A stretch of DNA of 64,000 bases from Antilocapra americana (taxonomy: Eukaryota > Chordata > Mammalia > Artiodactyla > Antilocapridae), in assembly GCA_007570785.1 (NCBI GenBank), contig ML664161.1, forward strand, positions 2,933,919-2,997,918, given 5' to 3'. How positions within the stretch are numbered: the first letter of the stretch is position 1; each line of letters starts with the position of its first letter. Shown here piece by piece: positions 38,813 through 50,614 of the stretch. A program made the position numbers and the translations under genes. A model generated the notes under the pieces. The model worked only from the letters and a program-made list of their open reading frames with translations, was not told the DNA's origin and did not search any database.

Positions 38813-41762
38813 TTTTATAAGTCATATAGGTGGATACAGTAAGAATCTTCAAGAGAGACTACATATTCCTGTCTTCTGTATTTCATTAAATTTAGGGAAA
38901 AATCACAAAGAAATGAATGGAAAATCACATAAATTATATCATTGCATAGCTCTATTTTATAGTTTATAAATATAAATAATCAGAAAATATTTTGATTTCT
39001 GTTTTATTCATTCTTTGTTCCTCAAAGCACAATAGCACTGTATCCCCAGCAATGATCAGAGTCTGGATCTTCTTACTTGATTTTAGAAAAATAAGAAATG
39101 CCCCAACGTCTGTTACCATAGCCTATTGGTGGAGGATTTTCAAAAACAATATCAAAATATAAAAGCACACATAAGTACATTTATGGGCAGTCACAACAGT
39201 CATGAGGAAGGTTGGCTCTATCCCAAGAATCTATTACTTTTGAAGTGACAATGTACATAGAAGGATGATTAGTACTACTTCTATTCCTCTTTCCTTTGAA
39301 CTATATCACTTAAATAGTCATTTTAAAGTGACTATTGTACTCAATGATTACTTCAGTTAAATTCATCTGAATAGGCCAAGGTAAGCGGTCAGAGAAAAAA
39401 AGGAGTGCTTTTAGAGTAAATACTTTGCTCTTGTTCTTTCAGTGCTAATTTTCTTGTGTCACTCTCCTCCTATATTTGTTTCTAAGATGGATAGTCATTT
39501 GTATATGTTTGTATTGGCAGTACTTTGTATCCTTGGCGCACAGTATTATTATTATATACTTCATAAAAATTTGGTAGTTGTTTGAATGTATAACTAAATG
39601 TATAAACGTACAAAATATGTAGACTGTTTTTTCTCAAAAAACATTTTAAATGTACAGTGTGCCTATTACTCTAAAAGTTTCATTGTTACCATCAGAAAAT
39701 ACACTGCTTTAAAAAGAAGAAATGTTTCATATATTTGGGAATAACTTTTGAAGCCATTCACGATTATTGATGGTTACCTCCTACAGGGATTTGCTAGAAC
39801 CTTTCTTTTCTGAACCAGTTGTTTCCCAGCCAGATATAACTAATGAAGTGATTTATTTGAAAGTTAGGGATTTATCTTTTGTCTAAGGAATGCAATAGAA
39901 AATCTGGAATGTCATATTCAGGGAGATGTAACTTGAACTAATCACACACATTCCTACATCGAATTATGTTGATTGTGGTAACCATGAAACACAATAATAG
40001 AGACTTCCTGGGCTGTACATCATGAGTATAGCTCATATGTTTTAGTGATTATAATTGAAATTAACACACTACTATTCTTGCATCAAGGAAAATTGTGTAC
40101 AATTTTACTATATCCAAGCTTAACAACAGCCCAAATCTGTGATATTTTGAAAGTAAACTGTTAGTAGTATTTTGAGAACATTTTGGTAAGAACCTTTTTT
40201 TTTCCTTGAATCTTATAGTATTTAATGGGACAGCTTTCTCAAATTGCAGACTTATACTTTGCCTGGGACACTCTTGGTATCAGCTTGTTTTCTCTGCATA
40301 ATTATTAATAGTGCTGCCTTTTACGCTCAGAAATTTGAAGACAAGTTATAGAGGGCTCCACTGAGAGATAAAAGTGAGTCCATAAGAAACTTTGCACATA
40401 TATCTAAGTGAGAAAGAACAAATATGAACTCAGAGTTTTCAGTAATGTTGTTTTATGTAATGACATAGCTAGTAATGACATATATATTCCATCCAAGTAA
40501 AGAACAGTATCCTTTTTGTACGAGGTCACTCTGTAAACAAAGCAAAAGCTTCAAAGTCTCATTGGAGTGATTACTTTTCATCCTATTTTCTCCCATGCAT
40601 TGCCAAGGCATTTCTTCACCATTAGGATAAGACTGGTATGTGAAGGATTTATTGACTGTGTAGTCTGGACGGTGACATCGTGATGAACACAAACTCTGCT
40701 TCTTGCCACTCACACTTCACTTTACAGTGCTGCTGCTGTGCTTAGCAACAGAATGCCAGATGGCACCGAGACATCAATTGATTAGTGCTCAAGAACAATG
40801 TCACCTACCAGAACAGGCTACAGACAAATTGACAAAGACAATGCTATGTTTGCAGGCCTGAATGAAGAAGCACTTTAAATAGATTTATGGCTGCATTTTA
40901 AAAGTGTGTGCAATTTGGAAGTTTGTCTGTGTAGGATAAGGCTACAATCTTAATTATATAATCATGCATGTTTTCCCGCAATCTTTTCTTTGGTGCTTTA
41001 TTCTTTTTTACTGGTCTATACATCTAGAAAGATAATATATAACATATTAAGGCTCTCTATTGTCTGTCATTACAAATCCAAAATTATCCAAACTCTTTTT
41101 AAAATGCATCCTTAGCCACCTTTTTGTGATAATCAGTGAACATTTTAAACTAGGACCAGAGAGAATGGCCATAGAAGAACTGCCTGAAGAATTCTGGAAT
41201 TCACAAGCTGTCAGCATGAGTTATCTGTTCACAAAGAATGTCTATTATGAGTAAGTTTGCTTTAATAGAAGGCTTTTATTATCTCATTTGGCATAATTTT
41301 ATGTAGCGTATCTTGAACTGTTTGCACTCAAACCTTGGCTACATGCTGCATTGGCCTTGGAAGTAGATGATACTATTTGGAAAACACACAACCAGGTTAC
41401 TTAGCTTACTTTTGGTAAATAAGTCATACTGATTTTTCAGAAATTTTCCTGGGTAACTTCTTGACTGCTCTAGCCTTCCTCTCAAATTTATCTGAAGAGA
41501 TGCTAGTCAGATAGTGAAAATCTTACTTCAACAAATGCAGTTTATTGCTGCTTTTATATACATGTGGATTGCCTGTAACTGTTGTTTCAGATAGTCTGCA
41601 TTTACTTAAGTGCCAGTATAACGTCTCTTTGGACCTACTTATCTAAGATGTTGCAAAAGTGCCTCACTTGCTGTGAGAGGCAGCTTTACTTGGAAGATTT
41701 GAGATTTCTGGAAAAGAGAAGCCCATGGATTCTGACTCCTTCTGTGTTTGGTTATGTATTTT
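38813..41762. other. Intergenic unique sequence
   Basis: AT-rich with no young repeats over about 3 kb. 40690-40890 is less AT-rich and non-repetitive by eye. No gene supported. Confidence 0.45.
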
Positions 41763-42050
41763 GTGTTTAGTCATTCAGTCCTGTCTGACTCCTTGTGACC
41801 CCATGGACTATTGTCCCCAGGCTCCTCTGTGCATGGGGATTCTCCAGGCAAGAATACTGTAGTGGGTTGTCGTGCCTTCTTCCAAGGGATCATCCCAACC
41901 CAGATATCAAATCCAGGTCTCCCTAATTGCAGGCAGATCCTTTACCATCTGAGCCACCAGGGAAGCCCAAGAATACTGGAGTGGGTAGCTGATCCCTTCT
42001 CCAGCGGAACTTCCTAACCCAGAAATTGAACCTGGGTCTCGTGCAATGAA
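41763..42050 (-). mobile_element. Bov-tA SINE with extra partial unit
   Basis: Full reverse-complement Bov-tA (41770-41968) directly followed by a second partial copy beginning AAGAATACTGGAGTGGGTAG. This is a longer Bov-tA structure with a repeated middle segment. Confidence 0.9.
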
Positions 42051-42818
42051 GACCGATATGTATTTTAACTCTGACAATATAACTTGATTATCTATAGCAG
42101 ACCTCATTGCCTCTTGGAACACACATACCTGCTGATGGTAGAGATAAAGGAGTCGCATCTGCATTTGTTTATTAAATTTGATTTCTTCTGGTTGACAATA
42201 GTTTCTTTTATTTAAATATCCTATCAGGATAAAGTTTGAGCACATTATCAGGGCTACTTTGTGCTTCAAATAGTTTTATCATGACTTTCCCGTTTGATCT
42301 CTTGGTTCAAAGTGAAGTTTTCTAATCTCTGTGAAAGGAATCGTCCATAAGCATTTTCTTGTCCTCACTAAACACTGCCCTGGGAGTCACTCCTGAACTG
42401 ATCTTCTCAGAAACACCTGGTTCATCCTAGTTTTAGACTATCAGCATGGTCCTCATTCATGATGACTGACAGATCACAAGATTCCTGGATTCTTCTGCTC
42501 TCTTATTCCAACTTGGGGTCCCTTGAAGATCTCAGATCCTCAGCCTGGCCACACACTCTAGTAGTGATGAAGACCCTCTGTAGCTCATGCATGCTTCAGG
42601 CAAGCTCTCAGTTAGATCCCTGTGCACTATCTCCAGCTCTTCTTCTGACTAGAAATGTCTATAAATGTCCAACTGCTTCTTCTCCTCTTCCATGATGATA
42701 ATGTGCCACAGAGGACAAGTATTTTCTTTCAGTTTGTTCTTTGCCCTGTATTGCAATTATTTTCTCTTCCCCCATCCTAAGTGGTGGTGGAGTGGCTTTT
42801 GTCCCTTATCAGAGCCAT
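42051..42818. other. Intergenic unique sequence
   Basis: Pyrimidine-rich in parts. No exon or repeat recognised; the frames present are short and unlike any family I know. Confidence 0.4.
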
Positions 42819-43041
42819 GCGTGTGTGCTCAGTTACCTCAGTCATGGACGACTCTGTGCAACCCAATGGACTGTAACCTGCCAGGCTCCTCAGTCCATGG
42901 CATTCTCCCAGGCAAGAATACTGAAATGGGTTGCCATGCCCTCCTCCAGGGATTCTTTCCAACCCAGGGATTGAACCACATCTCTTGTGTCTCTTGCATT
43001 GCAGATAGATTCTTCAACGCTGAGCCAATGGGGAAGCCCTA
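42819..43041 (-). mobile_element. Bov-tA SINE
   Basis: GTGTGCTCAGTTACCTCAGT, GGACTGTAACCTGCCAGGCT, CAGGCAAGAATACTGAAATG, and ending GCTGAGCCAATGGGGAAGCC (reverse complement). Confidence 0.93.
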
Positions 43042-43574
43042 TTGAGGCCTTAATCAATATCTTAACAAGTCTTCTATTCTCTATATTTATGTTCTGGTAC
43101 CTACTCACATGCTTATATCTTTTATAAGTCACAGTAAAACTGTCCTCATGTCATTTATATACTATATTCACCTTACACTTGGCTTTGGTAAAAAGCTGTG
43201 CTTAGACTTCTCATCTTACCTTGATATTTGAAAAGAAGCTTCTAAAATAAGGGGGGAAAGTAATATCAAAGTCAATTATGTTCATCAGATTAAAAGATTA
43301 TCTAATTTGAAACTCAAAATTGATCAGTAAATATTTAGGCTATATTTGAACTTCCTCTTATACAACGTATGCCATTATTTTAATGGGTGTGGAAGCCAGC
43401 ATACAGCTGAGATTATCAAAAATAGAATTCCATTACTTTCATCTGGAAAATATTACCTTAATTTCATTCTATTTAAGTACACCTCTGTTTCCTGAAAAAC
43501 ACATTTACTCTTAGGCAAGGATGCCATTTTGTCCTTGAATTTAAAGCCAAATATTCTCAAACTTGAATTTTCTA
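43042..43574. other. Intergenic unique sequence
   Basis: AT-rich; nothing recognised. Confidence 0.45.
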
Positions 43575-44700
43575 TGTGCTGGGAGCCATCAGGATGCCCC
43601 CTTGCTCGGATGACAAGGCCATGAGACTAAGAAAGAAATTGCAAAGCTGACTTTCTTTATCGGGGAACCCCCTGGTATTTTTCTTGGGAGTTCTGTCCAT
43701 GCTCAGAACATTGGCTCATCTCAGTAGGTCAGTCCCAGTTGGAAAGAATTCGTCCTGAGATAATCCCCCCAGACCCTATCGACCAGAGGATCCAGGAAGG
43801 TGGATCACTTTCTCCGGGGGCTAAGGAGGAATGAAAGGGACATTTAAATAGATTACTACTCCTCCTACTCATTACTGGGGAGTTTACCAAGAGTTCTCTG
43901 GGGATCATGGCAAGGCCACCACCAGAAAGGCTCGTACTTGGGTCACCTTTCCACCTCCCACTCCCCCGACCACTCCACGGAGGAGGCCCCCTTCCTTGAA
44001 GAAACCAGGCTGGAATGGGACTTAGGAATGCTCATAACTGTGGCCATAATAGTTGGAGATACTGATTGCTTTAGGATAGAGTAGACATAGGAATTCATTA
44101 TAGTAGTTATAAGGTTAATAGGGTTTTATTGCTAAAGCAGTGCTTCTAGACTGTCTCTTAGTCCTCTTTCTTCTTCCTAAACTGTCTTAGTCCTCTTTCC
44201 TCTTTCTAAACTGTCTCTTTGTCCTCTTTCCTCTTTCCTCCTAAGAACCGGAGTAGGTTACTAGAATAAAACAGTTTCAAGCTTAAGCCCTTCCCTCTAG
44301 CTTCTACATAGTTGCACCTGATAAGAGAAATGTAACCTTTCTACTTAGATTGATGTACTTATCATGATTGAATGAAGTATACTGAAGACATTCAAATGGT
44401 AAACATACTATTGTTGAATCTAATTACATAGAAATCTGACTTCTGTAAGGGGAATGTTTCATGATCGATTGGGGAATGAGCTCAATGATAAGGTTGCTAT
44501 GGAAGGTAGAAAACAAAAAATTGTATAGAATGATAGGTGATGTAATGATGTAATGGGGATGTCTTTTGGCTATAAAACTGTAAACCAACAACAATAAATG
44601 AGAGACTGCTCCATCACCACACATCGACTCAGCTCAGTTCTTCCACCGACGCCACTCATCCCTCAAGACCCCCGGACCCCGCTGGAGCTGGACCCCGGCA
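43575..44700 (+). mobile_element. Solo LTR of an endogenous retrovirus (1.1 kb)
   Basis: Begins TGTGCTGGGAGCC and ends GGACCCCGGCA, i.e. TG...CA. TATA-type GGCTATAAAACTG (44568-44580) is followed by AATAAATGAG (44592-44601) and a C-rich U5. Short duplication TCTA(T) at 43571 and 44701. The 5' style resembles class II (ERVK-like) ruminant LTRs. No internal viral genes and no second LTR, so it is a solo LTR left by recombination. Confidence 0.82.
44151..44243 (+). repeat. Three-copy tandem repeat inside the LTR
   Basis: Units of 29-33 bp, each beginning CTGTCT and containing GTCCTCTTTC (44151-44181, 44182-44210, 44211-44243), lie upstream of the LTR TATA box. Pyrimidine-rich. Confidence 0.85.
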
Positions 44701-44772
44701 TCTATGACTTGCCATCTCTCCAGAAATTGAGTACTAGAGGATACTACGTCTTAATGCTTGCATGCTAGAATG

Positions 44773-45042
44773 CTTGCGTGCTATGTCATTTCAGTGGTGT
44801 CTGACTCTTGCGTGCTATGTCATTTCAGTGGTGTCTGACTCTTTGTGACCCTGTGGCCAGGCTCTTCTGTCTGTGGGGATTCTCCAAGCAAGAATACTGG
44901 AGTGGATTGCCATGCCCTCTTTCCAGAGATCTTCCCGACCTAGGGCTAGAACCTGAGTCTTTTATGTCTTCTGCATTGGTGGGTGGGATGAGACTGAGAG
45001 ACTAACACTTCACTTCTTCAACACCACTTAGGAAGCCCCTTA
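44773..45042 (-). mobile_element. Bov-tA SINE, rearranged
   Basis: Reverse-complement Bov-tA with a perfect 34-bp tandem duplication at its start (44773-44806 and 44807-44840). An atypical stretch, GACTGAGAGACTAACACTTC, lies near the other end before GGAAGCCCC. Confidence 0.85.
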
Positions 45043-45048
45043 ACCCAG

Positions 45049-45175
45049 AAAGTGCTCAGTTGATCAGTTGTGTCCAGCTCTTTGCAATCCCATGAACTGT
45101 AGCCCCCCAGGCTCCTCTATCCAAGGGATTTTCCAGACAAGAATTCTAGAGTGGATTGCCATTTCCTTCTCCAAT
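45049..45175 (-). mobile_element. Bov-A type SINE
   Basis: AAGTGCTCAGTTGATCAGTT, CCCATGAACTGTAGCCCCCC, GGGATTTTCCAGACAAGAAT, CCATTTCCTTCTCC. Confidence 0.88.
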
Positions 45176-45180
45176 CTAGA

Positions 45181-45300
45181 ATAGTGATTCTCAAAATAAC
45201 TGTGTATCTGAATCATCAAAGGAGCTTGTTAAATCTTTGCACCAAGAGTTATCGATGCAGAAGGTCTGCAGTGGGTCCAAGAAGGTTCATATCCTCCACT
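45181..45300 (+). mobile_element. MER5A-like DNA transposon relic
   Basis: AGTGATTCTCAAAATAACTG, then GTATCTGAATCATCAAAGGA and GCTTGTTAAATC, follow the order of MER5A. Diverged; family call by eye. Confidence 0.5.
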
Positions 45301-45644
45301 GATAGCTTTGCCACTAGCATAGGCAAGGCTTTCTTTGAGCAATTGTGCATCATTCTCCAGTGGAATCATAGCTGCATCTAATTCAAGAGGAATGCAGGCA
45401 ACCTCACCCCCTAAATAATGACAAGACTCTTTCTGTGTGCTCATGGCATCGTCAAAGTGATTTAGTGTTCACATTACCAGCTGCATGTTTTCTTTCTGTC
45501 TTAGATATACAGATGAGTCTTTTCCTACAAATTCTAACCTCTTCAAATATTCTCTTGGCTATAACAGTTAAGATTTTGCTGTGGAGATTTGCATTCTGTA
45601 CTTGAAAAGAGTTTCCATATTTTGAAAGTTTAAAATCCAAGAAG

Positions 45645-45940
45645 ACAAAAGAAACGCAGGTGTATAGAACAGTCTTTTGGACTCTATGGGAGAGGGCAAG
45701 GGTGGGATGATATGGGAGAACAGTGTTGAAACATGTTAATTATCATATGTGAAATCAATCACCAGCCCAGGCTTGATGCTCAGGGCTGGTGCACCGGGAT
45801 GACCCAGAGAGAGGGAATCGGGAGGGAGGAGGGAGGGGGGTTCTGGAAGGGGAACATATGTGTACTCATGACAGATTCATGTCAATGTATGGCAAAACCA
45901 ACACAATAAAGTAAAGAAAATTTAAAAAAAAATAATAAAA
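45645..45940 (+). mobile_element. 5'-truncated L1 insertion with perfect target duplication
   Basis: Ruminant L1 3' end (TTGATGCTCAGGGCTGGTGC, GGGAGGAGGGAGGGGGGTTC, CAATGTATGGCAAAACCAAC) with an A-rich tail. Exact 14-bp TAAAATCCAAGAAG occurs at 45631-45644 and 45941-45954, so the insertion is well preserved. Confidence 0.96.
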
Positions 45941-45954
45941 TAAAATCCAAGAAG

Positions 45955-47496
45955 GAAGCTTTGAAGATTATTTTCTGTATCCTTCATTTTTTATTTTCTT
46001 GAAAAAGCTTTCTTTCTTGGTATATTTTTTCCCTAAAGGGCCAGTCATGACCTTGGGTTCGAATGACTAGAACTCTCTTTCTATTTTTTTTCCCCCAAAG
46101 ATTGGTAATAACTCTGTGGTATGGATGTAAATCCTCATGAGTAACAGGTCTGTCTGGTTTATACCTCTATAGCCCAGGAGCTAAGGTCTAGGTCTTGTGT
46201 ACAATTCTAATTTTGTAAATTCTCTGATGTTATTCGAAAGGTTTACAAGAGGTCTTGATATAAATATTGGAGCACCCACATTGGCCCTTTTGACTGGAGA
46301 TCTGCAAAATCTTGTTGCATTGAGGAGAATCACTTCTGTGTGACTATTCATGAGCAACCTGTAGGAAATTGTTGATGAAGATCTTTACCAGAAATGATGA
46401 GATGCATAACCTACAAGACTCCTTAGCCCAGCACGCATGAGGCACATGCTCACTTGGGAACTGATGTGACTCATGTATTGGTCTGAATCCCACATAGCTC
46501 TGTGGTAGTGTGACCCAGACTGGCCAGACTTGTGATGCCGTGTTTGCTTCTCCTTGCATGGCCTCCATAAGTCTCACCTCTGATTGCAGGTTTCAATATC
46601 TTCTTCTAAACCCCATTCCTGGTCAGATGAACTACATCTTCCTTGTGTCAAGTGACTCTATCATCTAATTCTTGTTGTGACATAAGCTTATGTTTTGCTA
46701 TAAATGCCTTAAACATTTGCTTTTCCATGATATTTTATTCTCTTAACAAAGCCTTACTTTAACCAATCAAGTGCTTTGACATTAAAATAGACTCTCAGGA
46801 CACTGTAAGGACATTGTAAGGATATTATTTCTTATATTCTTATCATATAAACTGAAAAACTTTTGAGGCAATGTGCATAGCCCAGGTAAACTCTGAACCT
46901 TGTGTAAAAAAGGGCACCACCACATTAGATATAGGAAGCAGGTAACTTAATTCATTGCTGTAATTGCAGATAAAGAATAACTAAGGCATAATAATTAGCA
47001 TAAAATGCAAAAGCAGTATTTGGTAAACAGAGCTCCATATCAGATATAGGGTGCAATTTCCCAAGCAAATATTGCCCTCACAGTTGTAGCAACATGATAG
47101 CCTAGAGCACTGCATCTTTCTGTGATAGACATAAGGGTTCACTGGTAATTCCAACCCTAGCACTTAGCACAGTGATTTGAATATGAAAATAATCTTTGTT
47201 TTAATTGAATAGGTTAACAGAAGAGGGAGGTGTACATATTAGGGCATCCTGGTCAGTTTAAGTTTTTATATTTATTTGGAAAATGACAATAATCCCAGCT
47301 ATTGGTTACCATCTGAACCACCAGGGAAGCCCAAATCTATGGCAGAACATCGTAAAGTTTAGAAACTTTGAATTCTTTATACACTTAAAAATTATTGAAG
47401 GTTCAAATAGTTTTTTTAATGAGCTATATATATATATTAATATTTACAGTGTCAGAATTTAAAGCAGAATTTTTAAATTTTTTAAAAAAATTACTT
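45955..47496. other. Intergenic sequence, no gene
   Basis: Moderately AT-rich. A 26-bp piece of Bov-tA end (ACCATCTGAACCACCAGGGA, 47308 on) is the only repeat recognised. Confidence 0.45.
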
Positions 47497-47509
47497 AAAA
47501 TAGTAATCT

Positions 47510-47720
47510 GTGGTTGTGGTTTAGTCACTAAGTCATGTCTGACTCTTATGACCCCATGGACTGTAGCCCATCAGGCTTCTCTGTCCATAGGATTTTCCAA
47601 GCAAGAATACTGGAATGGGTTGCCATTTCCTTCTCCAGGGGATCTTCCTGACCCAAGGACTGAAGCTGTGTCTCCTACACTACAGGCAGATTCTTTACAA
47701 CTGAGCTACCACGGAAGCCC
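47510..47720 (-). mobile_element. Bov-tA SINE with target duplication
   Basis: Complete reverse-complement Bov-tA ending GAGCTACCACGGAAGCCC. Flanked by AAAATAGTAATCT (47497-47509) and AAAACAGTAATCT (47721-47733), a 12 of 13 match. Confidence 0.95.
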
Positions 47721-48199
47721 AAAACAGTAATCTACTACATGTTAAGTACATTTTTAAGAAAAATAACTTGATTTTTGAAATCACAAAACAATTTCAGTCA
47801 GAAGAGGGACATTAACATACAAAATTTTAATGTCTGTCAATAGCAGACAGTTGGATTCTCATAACTGCTTGCACATTCAATTCATTGTGATATCATATGT
47901 CATGTAGCCTCTGGAAAACTCCACTGTATGCTCGTGAGATAATGAGTGTGAAAAATACAAACGAGGTATCTGTGTTTTGAAGATAATGTTCACTTTACTA
48001 ATCCCCAAAAGGATTCCATAGATATTCAGCAATCCCTAATCCATATTTTGAAAACTGTTGACTTGGGTGTTTCTTGATATTTTCCTTGTTTTGTTATAGC
48101 TGTTACAGCACCTAAATATTAAAAATAAAAAGTAAAAGTAAGGAGTGCACAGAGAAAAATTAAGAAAATACAGGGAAAAACTGATCTTTCTCTTTTTGG

Positions 48200-48295
48200 T
48201 TGTTGTTTAATCACTTCAGTCATGTCTCACTCTTTTTTGACCCTATGCATGGACTGTAGCTCACCAGGCTCCTCTCTCCATGGGATTTTCCAGTT
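48200..48295 (-). mobile_element. Bov-tA/Bov-A SINE, truncated
   Basis: TTGTTTAATCACTTCAGTCA, GGACTGTAGCTCACCAGGCT, CCATGGGATTTTCCAG, then breaks off. Confidence 0.85.
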
Positions 48296-50601
48296 AAGTC
48301 AAGTGATTTATCTGCCCTCCTTGGGAATCATTGCTCAACATTTCAAATCACTAGTTCCAATTAATATCATCTTAAAGTCCTTTGCAACTCAAGTTGATTA
48401 GCTTTGTGCCTTTGCAAGAAAAGAGTTTTCCTAAATAGTCCATTTTACCCTCTGCTCTGTAGCCTGCATTTCAAGGAGAATTAACATAGCAGTACAATTC
48501 CTGTATCTAGATATCAGAAATTTTTTTATCTTAAACAATATTATCTTTATATAACAAGATGAAAATTTTCTCCTGAAAGCTTGGAAAGATCTGTGGTTGA
48601 AATTTACAATCTTATTGAGATCTGGAAACCTAGTTTGGCAAACACCTTTTAGCCCAGATTATTTTCAACTCTTTTTATTAAAATGTATTAACTCAATCTT
48701 TCCCATCCAAATTTTTCTTAGAAATATTTTACCTTAAGTAAATATAAATAAATTTATTTCCTAGGGAATACATCACCTTTAAAACAAAGCAACATTCCTA
48801 AACATTACTAAAAGAAACCTCACCATGTAAATGTCTTTACAACAGAAGGCTTTGTCATTCTCTGAATGTGCAAGTGGTATGTGATCATGAATGTCTCATT
48901 ATAAGCATCTGTGCAAAGCTTCCATATTCATACCATAATTTCTATGTATTAGATAATTTATCATAGTGCCATCTGTTTAAAAAAACATAGTTGCCAACAT
49001 GGATGGATTATCAAGAAAATAAATTATTTTGTGTCTTTATGTAAATGCTTTTGATGATATATGTATGTGAATTCTGCGTAGATCATTAGCTTTTAAAGGC
49101 AAAATAACATCACAAAGATGGACTAATGGTTGAAAATAAATATAATTTCAAGCAAAGCAATAGCTCAACTAAAATGTTAACAAAGCATTAGGTGTTTTAG
49201 TCAGTTTATGAGAGAAATAACAAAGTGGTCATTTGGGAGGACAAATCTGTGCTTTTAGATTTTTTTCTCTCCACCAATTTTGCTACTAAAATATGGGCTT
49301 AAAACCTATTTCCTTATAAACAGACTGTGTTTACATAGTTATTACTTAGTATATAATTACAACTATTTCCTCTTAGCACTTACTAAAGATTATATCATAA
49401 GTGATCAACAATAGAAATAGGATGCAGCTCATTCAAGCTCTCATACTTCTGAGAAAGTGACCTTAAATTTTAACTCACAGGAATTCTGGATACAAAGGAA
49501 TTTAAAGTCAGTTGATCTAGTCCCTTTATTTTGTGCCTGGAAAAAATATTATTCAGAATGATAAGTATTCATGGGTAAGAGAGATTTGTTACATCAAGGT
49601 TTTCCAGAGAATAGGACCATTAGAAGCTATGCACATATATGGAGAAAGAAATTGGGAGGATTTATTTATTATAAGAAATGAGCTTGTATGATTTTGGAGA
49701 TGCAAATCTCCTACCCTTTTGTATTCAGGTGGCTTTATTTCTTCCATCCATTCTCTGATTTTCAACTGATGCTTATTCTCCAAAACAAAACTTAACCATC
49801 TCCAGCTCTTCAAATTATTTTCTGGCTGTTCCTTCCTTCATTCCCAGAGCAGAAAAAAATAAAAAATAAAAAATGTGTATTTCAATCTTGTCAATCTCCT
49901 GTGACATAATTTGCAAGTTTAAGTGAATCGATATTTATTTTCTAAAACAAATATTCTAACAGGAATTCTAACTGAAACTGTAAAAGAAAACCTTTCAATC
50001 CTATAGGACTATCTTTGAAAATTTCACTAATTGAAAGAAGTGGAATTCAGTTTTCTGATGGGAATAAGTGTAGATTTCACTGTGACAATTATATTTGTCA
50101 ATATTTCCTTTCTTTACTAAAAAACATTATGTCTGCTGAATGCTACATTTTAAGATATAATGTAAAAAATTCTTTTAAAATTTTCTCACTTTAAGAGTTG
50201 ACGGATGTAGCTACTGATTTCAACATTACTTTTTATCAAGAACGAATAAAATATATTTGGGCTATATAACATTTTTTCTCCAGTTATGAAACGTTTGATA
50301 AAAGATATTAATGTGTCTTATTAACCTCTATATCAGCAGTACATGTCATCTAACAGAGGTACTACCCAATATTTGTTATTTTAAAAACATGACTATGTGA
50401 CTCATATTATGGAAACTTTATTTTGGATTTCTACCTAGGATTATAATAATAAAATTGCACATTATTTTTCTATGCCTTTAACACAATTTGCAAATATTTG
50501 TTTGCTATTAACACATTTTTTATACTTCAAAAAATTCAGCAATCTTATGCTGTCTTTATTTCTTCCTATTAGAAACAGTTCTGATTGAAATATCTTACAC
50601 T
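48296..50601. other. Intergenic AT-rich sequence
   Basis: 49590-49850 resembles an ancient interspersed repeat (GGTTTTCCAGAGAATAGGAC start) whose family I cannot name. Otherwise nothing recognised. Confidence 0.4.
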
Positions 50602-50614
50602 AGAGAATATTGTA

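Noticed and set aside
43575..44700. Full endogenous provirus
   Set aside because: No gag, pol or env-like frames and no second LTR nearby; only a solo LTR is supported.
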